The notes below the pieces were generated by a model. It was not told the origin of the DNA. It searched no databases and saw nothing but the letters and a program-made list of their open reading frames with translations. A stretch of DNA of 64,000 bases, from NCBI GenBank assembly GCA_963712815.1, contig CAVQJL010000014.1, positions 1 to 64,000 of the forward strand. Direction: 5' to 3'. Below are positions 26,777 to 34,579 of the stretch, one piece after another; the first letter of the stretch is position 1; every line of letters starts with the position of its first letter. The DNA is from RPQJ01 sp963712815. GTDB lineage: Bacteria > Pseudomonadota > Gammaproteobacteria > Steroidobacterales > Steroidobacteraceae. The position numbers were made by a program, and so were the translations under genes.

Positions 26777-28078
26777 ATGGACTTCACGATCATCCTGCTG
26801 CTGATCGCATTCAATGCGCTGTTCGCGCTGTCCGAGACGGCCGTCGTCGCCTCGCGCAGCGCGCGCCTGCAGCGCCTCGAGGACGAGGGCCGGCCGGGCG
26901 CCGCCGCCGCCGCGTCCCTGCGCCACGAGCCGTCACGGTTCCTCTCCACCGTCCAGATCGGAATCACCGCGATCGGTGTGCTGGCGGGCGCCGTGGGCGA
27001 CTCGGCGCTGGCGAAGCCGCTCGCCGGGCACCTCGCGCAGGTGCCGCTGCTCGCAGCGCATGCGGGCGGGATCGCATTCGCCCTCACGGTGTTGCTCATC
27101 ACTTACCTGTCGGTCGTGCTTGGCGAACTCGTGCCGAAGCGCCTGGCGCTGCTCGCGCCGGAGCGCGTGGCGCTGGTGGTCGCGGCCCCGATGCGCATGC
27201 TCGAGAAACTGGCGGCTCCGTTCGTCTGGCTGCTGTCGAAGTCGAGCGATGTCGTCCTCGCGCTGGTGCCGCGGACCGCGGCGCACGAGCCGCCCGTCAC
27301 GGACGAGGAGATCGCTGTGCTGATGGAGCAGGGCGCCGCGGCCGGCGTGTTCCACGAGAGCGAGCAGGCCTATGTCTCGAACGTGCTGCGCCTCGACGAG
27401 CGCCGCGTGACCAGCATCATGACGCCACGCCAGGAGCTGTACGTCGTCGACCTCGACGACGACGCGGCGTCGGTGCGCGCGCGGGTCGCGGGTGCGCCGC
27501 ATACGCGCCTCGTCGTCTGCCGCGGCGGCACCGACAACGTGCTCGGCATCGTCGAGGTCACGGACCTGCTCGCCGACGTGCTCGCGGGCCGGCCGCTCGA
27601 CGTGGCCGCGCGGGTGCGCGACCCCTTGCGCGTCCCCGAGACTGCGACCACGACCTCGCTGATCGAGACGTTCCGGGCGGCCGGCCGCCAGGTTGCGCTC
27701 GTCATGGACGAGTACGGCGAGCTGCAGGGTCTGGTGACCGATTCGGACTTCCTCGGCGCCATCGTGGGCGAGATCGGCACCGCGGGTGCGCCCGCGCCGG
27801 CCGGCATCCTGCCGGGCGCGGACGGGTCATGGCTGGTGGAGGGTGGCTTGCCGATCGAGGAACTGCAGGACGTGCTCGAACTGGGGTCGCTGCCCGGACA
27901 GGAGGAGCACCAGTACACGACCGTGGCCGGCTTCGTGCTGCATCAGCTCGGCCGAATTCCGCAGGCCGCCGATCACTTCGACTGGGAGGACCTGCGCTTC
28001 GAGGTCGTGGGAATGGACGGCCGGCGGGTGGACAAGGTGCTGGTGAGAGAGTTGCCGGATCGCCGGCCGCACGCCTGA
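26777..28078 (+). CDS. CNNM/CBS-domain membrane protein (hemolysin C / CorC-like)
   Basis: A 433-residue inner-membrane protein. Residues 1-190 form a CNNM (DUF21) domain with about four hydrophobic segments (FTIILLLIAFNALFALSETA, then IGITAIGVLAGAVGDSALA). A CBS pair spans about 205-330 (VTSIMTPRQELYVVDLDDD; VALVMDEYGELQGLVTDSDF), and a CorC_HlyC domain about 345-430. Family members are linked to magnesium/cobalt efflux or sodium-magnesium exchange; the hemolysin name is historical. ATG 26777 is chosen because it places the first membrane segment at the N-terminus; an upstream ATG at 26729 is possible and no strong ribosome-binding site decides between them. It is a single gene diverging from hss. 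Confidence 0.85.
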   Translation: MDFTIILLLIAFNALFALSETAVVASRSARLQRLEDEGRPGAAAAASLRHEPSRFLSTVQIGITAIGVLAGAVGDSALAKPLAGHLAQVPLLAAHAGGIAFALTVLLITYLSVVLGELVPKRLALLAPERVALVVAAPMRMLEKLAAPFVWLLSKSSDVVLALVPRTAAHEPPVTDEEIAVLMEQGAAAGVFHESEQAYVSNVLRLDERRVTSIMTPRQELYVVDLDDDAASVRARVAGAPHTRLVVCRGGTDNVLGIVEVTDLLADVLAGRPLDVAARVRDPLRVPETATTTSLIETFRAAGRQVALVMDEYGELQGLVTDSDFLGAIVGEIGTAGAPAPAGILPGADGSWLVEGGLPIEELQDVLELGSLPGQEEHQYTTVAGFVLHQLGRIPQAADHFDWEDLRFEVVGMDGRRVDKVLVRELPDRRPHA

Positions 28079-28166
28079 TGCGGGGGGTCGGAATTCTTTA
28101 CATTTCGGCGTGCCGTTCAGTTGGCGTATGCCCGGAAGTGCTTGAGTTTCCTTGAGATATCGACTT

Positions 28167-28183
28167 TTGGCGCAGATCTTGCA
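28167..28183 (+). promoter_or_regulatory. Sigma-54 (RpoN) promoter of the first PEP-CTERM gene
   Basis: TTGGCGCAGATCTTGCA matches the sigma-54 consensus TTGGCACG-N4-TTGCA, with the invariant GG (28169-28170) and GC (28181-28182) exactly ten bases apart. Transcription would start near 28194, about 35 bases before the GTG start. It lies in an A+T-richer 150-base gap that holds no gene. PEP-CTERM systems often include the sigma-54-dependent regulator PrsR, which supports the call. Confidence 0.72.
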
Positions 28184-28228
28184 AGGAACGTTGCGACATC
28201 GATAAATCAAATAGAGGAGGGTGTTACC

Positions 28229-29251
28229 GTGGTTTCAAGCAAGGTTCTGAGCGTGGCAGTTGCTGGCGTCCTGCTGGCGGTCGGCCACTCCGCGTCGGCC
28301 GCGCTGCTGCCGGTCGGCATTTTCAACGGCAACGTCGCAGTGAGCATCGACGGAATCGGGAGCAACTCCAGCCCGGTCGGCAGCGTGCAGGCGATGGTGC
28401 CGGCCGGATCCACCATCCTGAAGGCCTACCTCTACAGCGCAGGAACGCCCTACCCGTGGTACCCCGATAGCCCTCGTACGCTCGCCGATTACAACACGGC
28501 GGGCATCAGCCTCGCCGGCACGCCGGTCAACAATTTCACGGCGCTGGTCGGGGCGATCAGCACGCGCGCCGACATCGGCCAGTGGTTCACCGCCCGCGCC
28601 GATGTGACGAGCCTCGTGCAGTCGCTGGTCGCGGCGGAGGCCGGACCGGACTACGCGTGGAGCGTGCAGGAAGGTACGAAGAACACCCGAATCGACGGCG
28701 AGGTGCTGGCGATCGTGTATTCGAATCCGTCCCTGCCCGTCGGCAGCGTCGCGTTGCTCGATGGTGGCCAGAATACGGGCGGTGAGACGACCAATGTGGC
28801 GCTTGGCGCGCCGCTGGGTGACCCGACCGCGGCGGGATTCGCGGCCATGATGAGCATCGCGAGCACGTTCAGTTGCTGCAGCCAGGCCTCGACGATTTCG
28901 GTGAACGGGTCGGTGCTGACGAGGTTCGCCGGCAATAACGACGACGGACTCTCGTCCTCCGACGGCTCACTCATCACGGTGGGCGGCATCGGCGACGACC
29001 CGTCGAACAACGTCGGCAGTTACGACGACGACGACGAGTTGTACGACCTGCGATCGTTCCTGGCCCTCGGAGATACGTCGTTCTCGATCTTCACGCAGAA
29101 CGCGACGAACGATGACAACATCTTCTTCATGGGGCTGTACTTGACCGGCGACATCCGGGACATCAACCCGACGCCCGAGCCCGGCTCACTTGCACTGCTC
29201 GGACTCGGGCTGGCCGGCCTCGGCCTCACCCGGCGTCGCCAGAAGGGCTGA
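28229..29251 (+). CDS. PEP-CTERM sorting-domain protein
   Basis: A 340-residue exported protein. GTG 28229 is supported by AGGAGGG seven bases upstream. The signal peptide (SVAVAGVLLAVGHSASA) precedes a beta-rich, Gly/Ser/Asn-rich, low-lysine body with a CC pair near residue 211. The C-terminus is a classical tripartite PEP-CTERM signal: PTPEPGSLALLGLGLAGL followed by the basic tail TRRRQKG. Exosortase (EpsH/XrtA) recognises this signal, cleaves it, and hands the protein to the surface or exopolysaccharide matrix. No exosortase gene is in the window. The body contains an acidic DDDDELYD run that may bind calcium (inference). Own terminator downstream. Confidence 0.88.
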   Translation: MVSSKVLSVAVAGVLLAVGHSASAALLPVGIFNGNVAVSIDGIGSNSSPVGSVQAMVPAGSTILKAYLYSAGTPYPWYPDSPRTLADYNTAGISLAGTPVNNFTALVGAISTRADIGQWFTARADVTSLVQSLVAAEAGPDYAWSVQEGTKNTRIDGEVLAIVYSNPSLPVGSVALLDGGQNTGGETTNVALGAPLGDPTAAGFAAMMSIASTFSCCSQASTISVNGSVLTRFAGNNDDGLSSSDGSLITVGGIGDDPSNNVGSYDDDDELYDLRSFLALGDTSFSIFTQNATNDDNIFFMGLYLTGDIRDINPTPEPGSLALLGLGLAGLGLTRRRQKG

Positions 29252-29276
29252 GCAGGGACTGGATCCGGTGTAAGAA

Positions 29277-29308
29277 CGACGCCCCGCTCTGCGGGGCGTC
29301 GACTTTTA
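29277..29308 (+). terminator. Rho-independent terminator after the PEP-CTERM gene
   Basis: An eleven-base-pair perfect stem, CGACGCCCCGC (29277-29287) with GCGGGGCGTCG (29291-29301), encloses a three-base TCT loop and is followed by ACTTTTA. It begins 26 bases after the stop codon. Confidence 0.85.
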
Positions 29309-29422
29309 CGAAGCAGGTTCGGCTGAGCGAGTACGGGGGTGTGAGGCCGTCGTTCGGCCTGGCAACGCCGGGCGCCGCGATCGCCCGCTTGCGGTTTCGT
29401 GCCCGCGTCGGGAGGATCAAGG

Positions 29423-29499
29423 TGGTCGGGATGAGAGGATTTGAACCTCCGACTCCTACGTCCCGAACGTAGTGCTCTACCAGGCTGAGCTACATCCCG
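29423..29499 (-). tRNA. tRNA-Pro (anticodon CGG)
   Basis: On the minus strand the cloverleaf is complete: acceptor CGGGATG pairs with CATCCCG, the D-arm has AGCTCAGCCTGGTAGAGC, the anticodon stem CTACG/CGTAG encloses the loop TTCGGGA (anticodon CGG, reading CCG), and the T-arm is GGAGGTTCAAATCCTC. The discriminator is A, and CCA is encoded at the 3' end (29423-29425). Total length is 77 bases with CCA. Confidence 0.97.
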
Positions 29500-29531
29500 T
29501 CGCCGTGTGCCGACCGGTCGGACCCCTCAGG

Positions 29532-30500
29532 TCAGTGCGTACGGCTGACCGCGAAGTCCGCAAGCGCTCGAAGCGACCTTGCGTGCGCCGAATCGGGAAG
29601 ATCGGCCAGGGCCTCGATGGCGAGATCCTTCTCCCGCCGCGCGAGCCGGGCAGTGTACTCAAGGCCCCCCGATGATTCAATCATGCGTGTGATCGCCTCG
29701 AGGTCGGCGAGACCGCCTCGCTCGATCGCGGCCCTCAACCGCGCCGCGTCCTCGGGCGCCGCCCGGGACAGGGCATGGATGAGCGGCAGGGTGGCCTTGC
29801 CCTCGGCAAGGTCGTCGCCGATGTTCTTGCCGAGTTCCGCGCGGTCGGCGCGGTAGTCGAGCGCGTCGTCCACGAGCTGGAAAGCGGTGCCCAGGTGCCG
29901 CCCGTAGGCAACCATCGCCTGCTCCACGGCCGGGGTGGCCTTCGCCAGGATCGCCGCCATCTGCGCACCGGCCTCGAACAGCCTGGCGGTCTTGCGGTAG
30001 ATCACCTCGAGGTAGCTTTGCTCGGAGGTGTCCGGGTCGTGGGCGTTCATCAGCTGCAGGACTTCGCCCATTGCGATGGTGTTGGTCGCTTCCGCCATGA
30101 CGCCCTGGATCCGCATGTCGCCCAGGCCGACCATCATCTGGAAGGCCCGCGAGTAGAGGTAGTCGCCCACCAGCACGCTCGCCTGGTTGCCGAAGACCTC
30201 GTTGGCCGTGTGTCGGCCGCGTCGCAGCCCGGAGCCGTCCACGACGTCGTCGTGCAGCAGCGTCGCCGTGTGGATGAACTCGATGATGGCCGCGGCCTCG
30301 ACGTGCTGCTCGCCCCGGTAGCCGCAGGCCCGCGCCGCGAGCAGGACCGACAGCGGCCGCAGGCGCTTGCCGCCTGCGCCGACGATGTACTGCGAGACCT
30401 GGTTGACCAGCACGACGTCGCTTGCCAGACGGGCGACGATGACCTCGTCGAGGCGGCGCAGCTCGTCGGCCACCGGTTCCCTGATCTGCTCGAGTTGCAT
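29532..30500 (-). CDS. ispB: Polyprenyl diphosphate synthase (octaprenyl type)
   Basis: A 322-residue trans-prenyltransferase that condenses IPP units to the long side chain of ubiquinone/menaquinone. It has both aspartate-rich motifs: LLHDDVVDGSGLRRGRHTAN (first DDxxD) and FQLVDDALDYRAD (second), plus GGKRLRPLSVLLAARACGY. Length and the position divergent from rplU-rpmA-obgE are classical for ispB of proteobacteria. Chain length cannot be read from sequence with certainty; octaprenyl is assumed from the genomic position. tRNA-Pro follows 32 bases downstream on the same strand. Confidence 0.93.
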   Translation of the reverse strand: MQLEQIREPVADELRRLDEVIVARLASDVVLVNQVSQYIVGAGGKRLRPLSVLLAARACGYRGEQHVEAAAIIEFIHTATLLHDDVVDGSGLRRGRHTANEVFGNQASVLVGDYLYSRAFQMMVGLGDMRIQGVMAEATNTIAMGEVLQLMNAHDPDTSEQSYLEVIYRKTARLFEAGAQMAAILAKATPAVEQAMVAYGRHLGTAFQLVDDALDYRADRAELGKNIGDDLAEGKATLPLIHALSRAAPEDAARLRAAIERGGLADLEAITRMIESSGGLEYTARLARREKDLAIEALADLPDSAHARSLRALADFAVSRTH

Positions 30501-30579
30501 TCCGCGCCGGGCCCTGACAAAGACGGCGCATGGTACCCGGACGTGCCGGGCCTGGGAATGGCCCGGATCCCCTAAGCGC

Positions 30580-30608
30580 TTGATTCGAACGGCCCGGACC
30601 CGTAAACT
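30580..30608 (+). promoter_or_regulatory. Sigma-70 promoter of rplU-rpmA
   Basis: TTGATT (30580-30585), a 17-base spacer, then TAAACT (30603-30608), about 55 bases before rplU. Both hexamers are close to consensus, as expected for ribosomal protein genes. Confidence 0.6.
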
Positions 30609-30662
30609 CCCGCGTCTTTCTGCCGGGGGTCAACCCTCGGCCCCTGTGGAGAATCCAAGGTC

Positions 30663-30974
30663 ATGTACGCAGTCATTGCGACGGGCGGCAAGCAGTATCG
30701 CGTCGCCGAGGGCGACGTGGTGCGCCTCGAGAAGCTCGCTGGCGAGCCGGGCGCGGACGTCGAGTTCGACAAGGTGCTGGTGGTCGGCAAGGGCGCCGAC
30801 GTCAAGATCGGCAAGCCCTATGTCGACGGCAGCAAGGTGACGGGCACGGTCCAGTCGCACGGCAAGAGCGACAAGGTGACGATCGTCAAGTTCCGCCGCC
30901 GCAAGCACTACATGCGGCAGGGCACGCATCGCCAGCAGTACACCGAAGTCAAGATCACGGGCATCTCGGGCTGA
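30663..30974 (+). CDS. rplU: Large-subunit ribosomal protein bL21
   Basis: A 103-residue protein with the bL21 signature: MYAVIATGGKQYRVAEGDV at the N-terminus, VLVVGKGADVKIGKPYV in the middle and KFRRRKHYMRQGTHRQQYT near the end. It binds 23S rRNA in the large subunit. GGAG precedes the ATG. It is followed 28 bases later by rpmA. Confidence 0.98.
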   Translation: MYAVIATGGKQYRVAEGDVVRLEKLAGEPGADVEFDKVLVVGKGADVKIGKPYVDGSKVTGTVQSHGKSDKVTIVKFRRRKHYMRQGTHRQQYTEVKITGISG

Positions 30975-31002
30975 GCCCGCGCCCGAAGCAAGGAGTCTAG
31001 CC

Positions 31003-31266
31003 ATGGCACATAAAAAGGCAGGCGGCAGCACCAAGAACGGTCGCGAGTCCGAGAGCAAGCGCCTCGGTCTCAAGAAGTCCGGCGGTCAGCGCGTCGTCGC
31101 GGGCAACATCCTCGTGCGCCAGCGCGGCACGCAGTATCGCGCCGGCGCCAACGTCGGCATCGGCACGGACCACACGCTCTTCGCGCTCACCGACGGCACG
31201 GTCAGCTTCCGCCGCAAGGGCGCCGAGCAGCGCATGCACGTATTCGTGGACCCCGTCGCCAGCTGA
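31003..31266 (+). CDS. rpmA: Large-subunit ribosomal protein bL27
   Basis: An 87-residue protein beginning MAHKKAGGSTKNGRESESKR, the bL27 N-terminal tail that reaches the peptidyl-transferase centre, followed by GGQRVVAGNILVRQRGTQYR. AAGGAG precedes the ATG. The tail has no extra leader of the cleaved (Firmicutes) type. A strong terminator follows, so obgE is probably reached only by readthrough or its own promoter. Confidence 0.98.
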   Translation: MAHKKAGGSTKNGRESESKRLGLKKSGGQRVVAGNILVRQRGTQYRAGANVGIGTDHTLFALTDGTVSFRRKGAEQRMHVFVDPVAS

Positions 31267-31291
31267 CCGGGGCTTCCGCCCGCGAGCAGGC

Positions 31292-31324
31292 AAGGCCCCG
31301 GTATCCCCGGGGCCTTTGCTTTTT
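31292..31324 (+). terminator. Rho-independent terminator after rpmA
   Basis: A stem of AAGGCCCCGG (31292-31301) pairing with CCGGGGCCTT, separated by a short TATCC loop, then TTGCTTTTT. It lies between rpmA and obgE and could attenuate obgE. Confidence 0.85.
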
Positions 31325-31376
31325 GGGCGGGGTGCTCCTAACTATCCGCCCTCTGCAGGTCATCGGTCGTATCCCA

Positions 31377-32420
31377 ATGAAGTTCGTCGACGAAGCCACG
31401 ATCACGGTCCAGGCCGGCAACGGCGGGCGCGGCATGGTGAGCTTCCGTCGCGAGAAGTTCATCCCGTTCGGTGGGCCCGACGGCGGGGACGGCGGCCACG
31501 GCGGCAGCATCTACTTCGTCGCGAACAAGGGTCTCAATACCCTGGCCGACTTCCGCTACCGGCGCAGCTTCAAGGCGGCGAACGGCGAGCCGGGCGGCAG
31601 CGCCGACTGCAGTGGCAAGGGCGGTGCCGACCTCGAGGTCGTCGTGCCGGTCGGCACGGTGATCTATGACACCGACACCGACGAGACGCTCGGCGACCTG
31701 ACGCAGGACGGCGAGCGAATCCTCGTCGCCCGCGGCGGGCGGGGCGGCCTCGGCAACCAGCACTTCAAGAGCAGCACCAACCGTTCGCCGCGCCGGGCCA
31801 CCCCCGGCTTCCCGGGCGAGCGGCGCGAACTGCGCCTCGAACTCAAGCTGCTGGCCGACGTGGGCCTGCTCGGCCTGCCGAACGCGGGCAAGTCCACGCT
31901 CATCACCGCGGTATCCGCCGCGCGCCCGCGCATCGCGGACTACCCCTTCACGACCCTGCACCCGAACCTCGGCGTCGTGTACGTGGGCGAGCACAAGAGC
32001 TTCGTGATGGCCGACATCCCCGGCGTCATCGAAGGCGCGGCGGAGGGTGCCGGGCTCGGCATCCGCTTCCTCAAGCACCTGCAGCGCACGCGGCTGCTGC
32101 TGCACCTGGTGGACATTGCGCCGCCCGATCCGGACGCGGACCCGGTCAAGGATGCTCGCGTGATCGTCGCGGAGCTCAAGCGCTTCAGCCCTGAGCTCGC
32201 CACGCGCGAGCGCTGGCTGGTGCTGAACAAGACCGACCTGATGACGGCCGAGGCGGCGAACAAGCGCTGTCGCGAGATCGTGCGGCGCCTGCGCTGGAAG
32301 GGGCCGGTGTTCCGGATCTCGGGCGCCACGCGCGACGGCACGCAGTCGCTGTGCCAGGCGGTGATGCGGCGGCTGGACGAGCTGGCCCTCGAGGCCCCGC
32401 CACCCGCGACAGAGCCTTGA
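31377..32420 (+). CDS. obgE: GTPase Obg/CgtA
   Basis: A 347-residue GTPase acting in late 50S assembly and stress responses. The Obg glycine-rich N-terminal domain starts at MKFVDEATITVQAGNGGRGM and includes GGPDGGDGGHGGSIYF. The G domain has GLPNAGKSTLIT (P-loop), DIPGVIEGAAEGAGLG (switch II) and LNKTDL (G4). ATG 31377 matches the universal Obg N-terminus; an upstream in-frame GTG would add an unrelated leader. No strong ribosome-binding site is seen. Confidence 0.97.
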   Translation: MKFVDEATITVQAGNGGRGMVSFRREKFIPFGGPDGGDGGHGGSIYFVANKGLNTLADFRYRRSFKAANGEPGGSADCSGKGGADLEVVVPVGTVIYDTDTDETLGDLTQDGERILVARGGRGGLGNQHFKSSTNRSPRRATPGFPGERRELRLELKLLADVGLLGLPNAGKSTLITAVSAARPRIADYPFTTLHPNLGVVYVGEHKSFVMADIPGVIEGAAEGAGLGIRFLKHLQRTRLLLHLVDIAPPDPDADPVKDARVIVAELKRFSPELATRERWLVLNKTDLMTAEAANKRCREIVRRLRWKGPVFRISGATRDGTQSLCQAVMRRLDELALEAPPPATEP

Positions 32421-32474
32421 GTCCGGCTGGCGACCTGCCGTCGTCCGCAGCGAGTTCAGGCGGCGCCAGAAACG

Positions 32475-32497
32475 AAAAAGCCGGCGAGGGGCCGGCT
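32475..32497 (-). terminator. Rho-independent terminator after rpsT
   Basis: On the minus strand, AGCCGGC / GCCGGCT with a five-base loop is followed by TTTTT. It lies 26 bases past the rpsT stop; the hairpin may also slow obgE transcripts arriving from the other side. Confidence 0.75.
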
Positions 32498-32522
32498 CCT
32501 TCGGGGGCGAGGCGAGGGCGCC

Positions 32523-32792
32523 TCAGCCGGTGGCGAGCGCCTTGACCTTGGCGTTCAGCTCGCGCTTGTGGCGCGCAGCCTTATTGGCATGGATGATGCC
32601 CTTGCTGACCATGGTGTCGATGACCGGCTGGGCTGCCTTCAGGGCGGCGACCGCGTCGTCCTTCTTGCCGGCGCCGACGGCGTTCAGCACCTTCTTGATC
32701 GAGGTACGCAGTCGCGAGCGGGCGGCCATGTTGTGGGCGCGACGCTTGACGGCCTGCTTGGCACGCTTTTCTGCGGACTTGATGTTCGCCAC
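32523..32792 (-). CDS. rpsT: Small-subunit ribosomal protein bS20
   Basis: An 89-residue basic helical protein that binds 16S rRNA. It begins MANIKSAEKRAKQAVKRRAH and contains SRLRTSIKKVLNAV and IIHANKAARHKRELNAKVKA, the bS20 pattern. The start is GTG (32790-32792), with TTTTGGAG upstream. Transcribed opposite to murJ. Confidence 0.97.
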   Translation of the reverse strand: MANIKSAEKRAKQAVKRRAHNMAARSRLRTSIKKVLNAVGAGKKDDAVAALKAAQPVIDTMVSKGIIHANKAARHKRELNAKVKALATG

Positions 32793-32818
32793 GAATCGGT
32801 CTCCAAAATGAGCCGCGC

Positions 32819-32847
32819 ATTGTGGCGGAGGATGCGCAGGCGGTCAA
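32819..32847 (-). promoter_or_regulatory. Sigma-70 promoter of rpsT
   Basis: On the minus strand TTGACC (32842-32847), a 17-base spacer, then CACAAT (32819-32824), about 27 bases before the GTG start. Confidence 0.5.
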
Positions 32848-32919
32848 CCCTCGCTATAGTGCCGCCGGCATGTCCTGCACCCCGGCCGCCCGCGTCCTGA
32901 CCGCCCCCGAGGAGCCCGC

Positions 32920-34527
32920 TTGAGCGGCGGCTTTTTCCGCAGCACCAGCATCGTCGGCGCCTTCACCCTGCTGTCGCGGGTGACCGGGCTGCTGCGCGAC
33001 ATGGTCTATTCGCGCATGTTCGGCGCCGGCGTCCTCATGGACGCGTTCCTGGTCGCCTTCAAGATCCCGAACTTCATGCGTCGGCTGTTCGCCGAGGGCG
33101 CGTTCTCGCAGGCCTTCGTGCCGGTGGTCTCCGAGTACAAGGTGCAGAGGTCGCACGACGAGGTGCGCGAGCTGATCGACGGCGCGGCCGGGACGCTCGC
33201 GTGGTTCCTGACGGTCGTGACGATCGTCGGCATCGTCGCCGCGCCGCTGCTGGTGCTGATTTTCGCGCCCGGCTTCCGGGCCGACGAGGGCAAGTTCGAC
33301 CTGACGGTCGAGATGCTGCGCTGGACCTTCCCGTACCTGCTGTTCATCTCGCTCGCGGCGCTCGCCGCCGGCGTGCTGAACAGCTATGGACGCTTCGCGG
33401 TGCCGGCGATGACCTCGACGCTTATGAACCTCGTCATGATCGTGTTCGCGGCCCTGATCGCCCCCTCGTTCGATCGGCCCGGGATCGTGCTCGCGATCGG
33501 CGTGTTCGTGGCGGGCATCGTCCAGCTGGCCTTCCAGCTGCCGTTCGTCGTGAAGATGGGGCTGCTGCGGCGGCCGCGCTGGCGCTGGCGGGATGAGGGC
33601 GTACGCAAGATCGGCCGGCTCATGCTGCCGGCGATCTTCGGTTCGTCGGTTTCGCAGGTCGCCGTGCTGCTCGACACGCTGATCGCCTCGTTCCTCGCCA
33701 CCGGCAGCATCGCGTGGCTGTATTACGCCGACCGCCTGATGGAATTCCCGCTCGGCGTGTTCAGCATCGCACTCGCCACCGTGATCCTGCCGGGCCTCGC
33801 GGCGCAACACGCCGCGCAGGCGCCGGAACGCTTCTCCGCCACGCTCGACTGGGCGCTGCGCCTGGTCGTCGTCGTGGTGCTGCCCGCCACGCTCGCGCTC
33901 GTGGTGCTCGCGGGGCCGCTCACGGTGACGATCTTCCATTACGGCAAGTTCGACGAGCACGACGTGCGAATGTCCTCGCTGGCGCTCATGGCCTACGCGT
34001 CCGCGCTGCTGGCGTTCAGCATGGTGAAGGTCCTGGCGCCCGGGTACTTCGCACGCCAGGACACCCGCACCCCGGTGCGCATCGGCATCCGCTCGCTGGG
34101 CGTGAGCATGGGGCTCAACCTGCTCGTCGTGCTGCCGCTGGCGTTCGCGTACCCGGGACGCCCCGGACTGCACGCGCTGCTGGCTCTCAATACCGGCATT
34201 GGCGCCTGGTACAACTCGACCATGCTCTACCGCGGACTGCGAAGCCAGGGCGTGCTGCACCACGCCGCCGGCTGGCGCCGCATGCTCGGGCAAGTGCTGG
34301 CGGGCAACGCGGTCATGGTGGCGTTCCTGTGGTGGGTCGCCGGCGACACGCAACGCTGGATCGAAATGGGCGCGTGGTCGCGCGCGCAGTGGATGACGCT
34401 GCTCGTGGTCGGCGGGGCGGGGCTCTACTTCGGCACGCTCTTCGTGCTCGGCATGCGCGTGCACGAGCTCAAAGTGCGCCCGGCGGGACCGCCGGCCGTT
34501 CGCGCCGAGCGCCCGCCTGCGGATTGA
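32920..34527 (+). CDS. murJ: Lipid II flippase MurJ
   Basis: A 535-residue MOP-superfamily membrane protein with about 14 transmembrane segments. It flips lipid II across the inner membrane for peptidoglycan synthesis. Conserved blocks are STSIVGAFTLLSRVTGLLRD, KIPNFMRRLFAEGAFSQAFV and YYADRLMEFPLGVFSIALAT. Translation probably starts at TTG 32920, with GAGGAG at a good distance; no ATG or GTG fits the conserved N-terminus better. In many gammaproteobacteria murJ is next to ribF-ileS-lspA. Here two genes on the opposite strand (TPR protein and PEP-CTERM protein) lie between. Confidence 0.95.
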   Translation: MSGGFFRSTSIVGAFTLLSRVTGLLRDMVYSRMFGAGVLMDAFLVAFKIPNFMRRLFAEGAFSQAFVPVVSEYKVQRSHDEVRELIDGAAGTLAWFLTVVTIVGIVAAPLLVLIFAPGFRADEGKFDLTVEMLRWTFPYLLFISLAALAAGVLNSYGRFAVPAMTSTLMNLVMIVFAALIAPSFDRPGIVLAIGVFVAGIVQLAFQLPFVVKMGLLRRPRWRWRDEGVRKIGRLMLPAIFGSSVSQVAVLLDTLIASFLATGSIAWLYYADRLMEFPLGVFSIALATVILPGLAAQHAAQAPERFSATLDWALRLVVVVVLPATLALVVLAGPLTVTIFHYGKFDEHDVRMSSLALMAYASALLAFSMVKVLAPGYFARQDTRTPVRIGIRSLGVSMGLNLLVVLPLAFAYPGRPGLHALLALNTGIGAWYNSTMLYRGLRSQGVLHHAAGWRRMLGQVLAGNAVMVAFLWWVAGDTQRWIEMGAWSRAQWMTLLVVGGAGLYFGTLFVLGMRVHELKVRPAGPPAVRAERPPAD

Positions 34528-34579
34528 GTGCGCGCCACGCCGCGGGCACGGGTCGGTCCCGAACAGGCGCCGCGGCTGC

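Noticed and set aside
28079..28228. Small coding sequences upstream of the first PEP-CTERM gene.
   Set aside because: The frame continuing upstream of GTG 28229 lacks a ribosome-binding site and crosses the sigma-54 promoter; the gap is regulatory.
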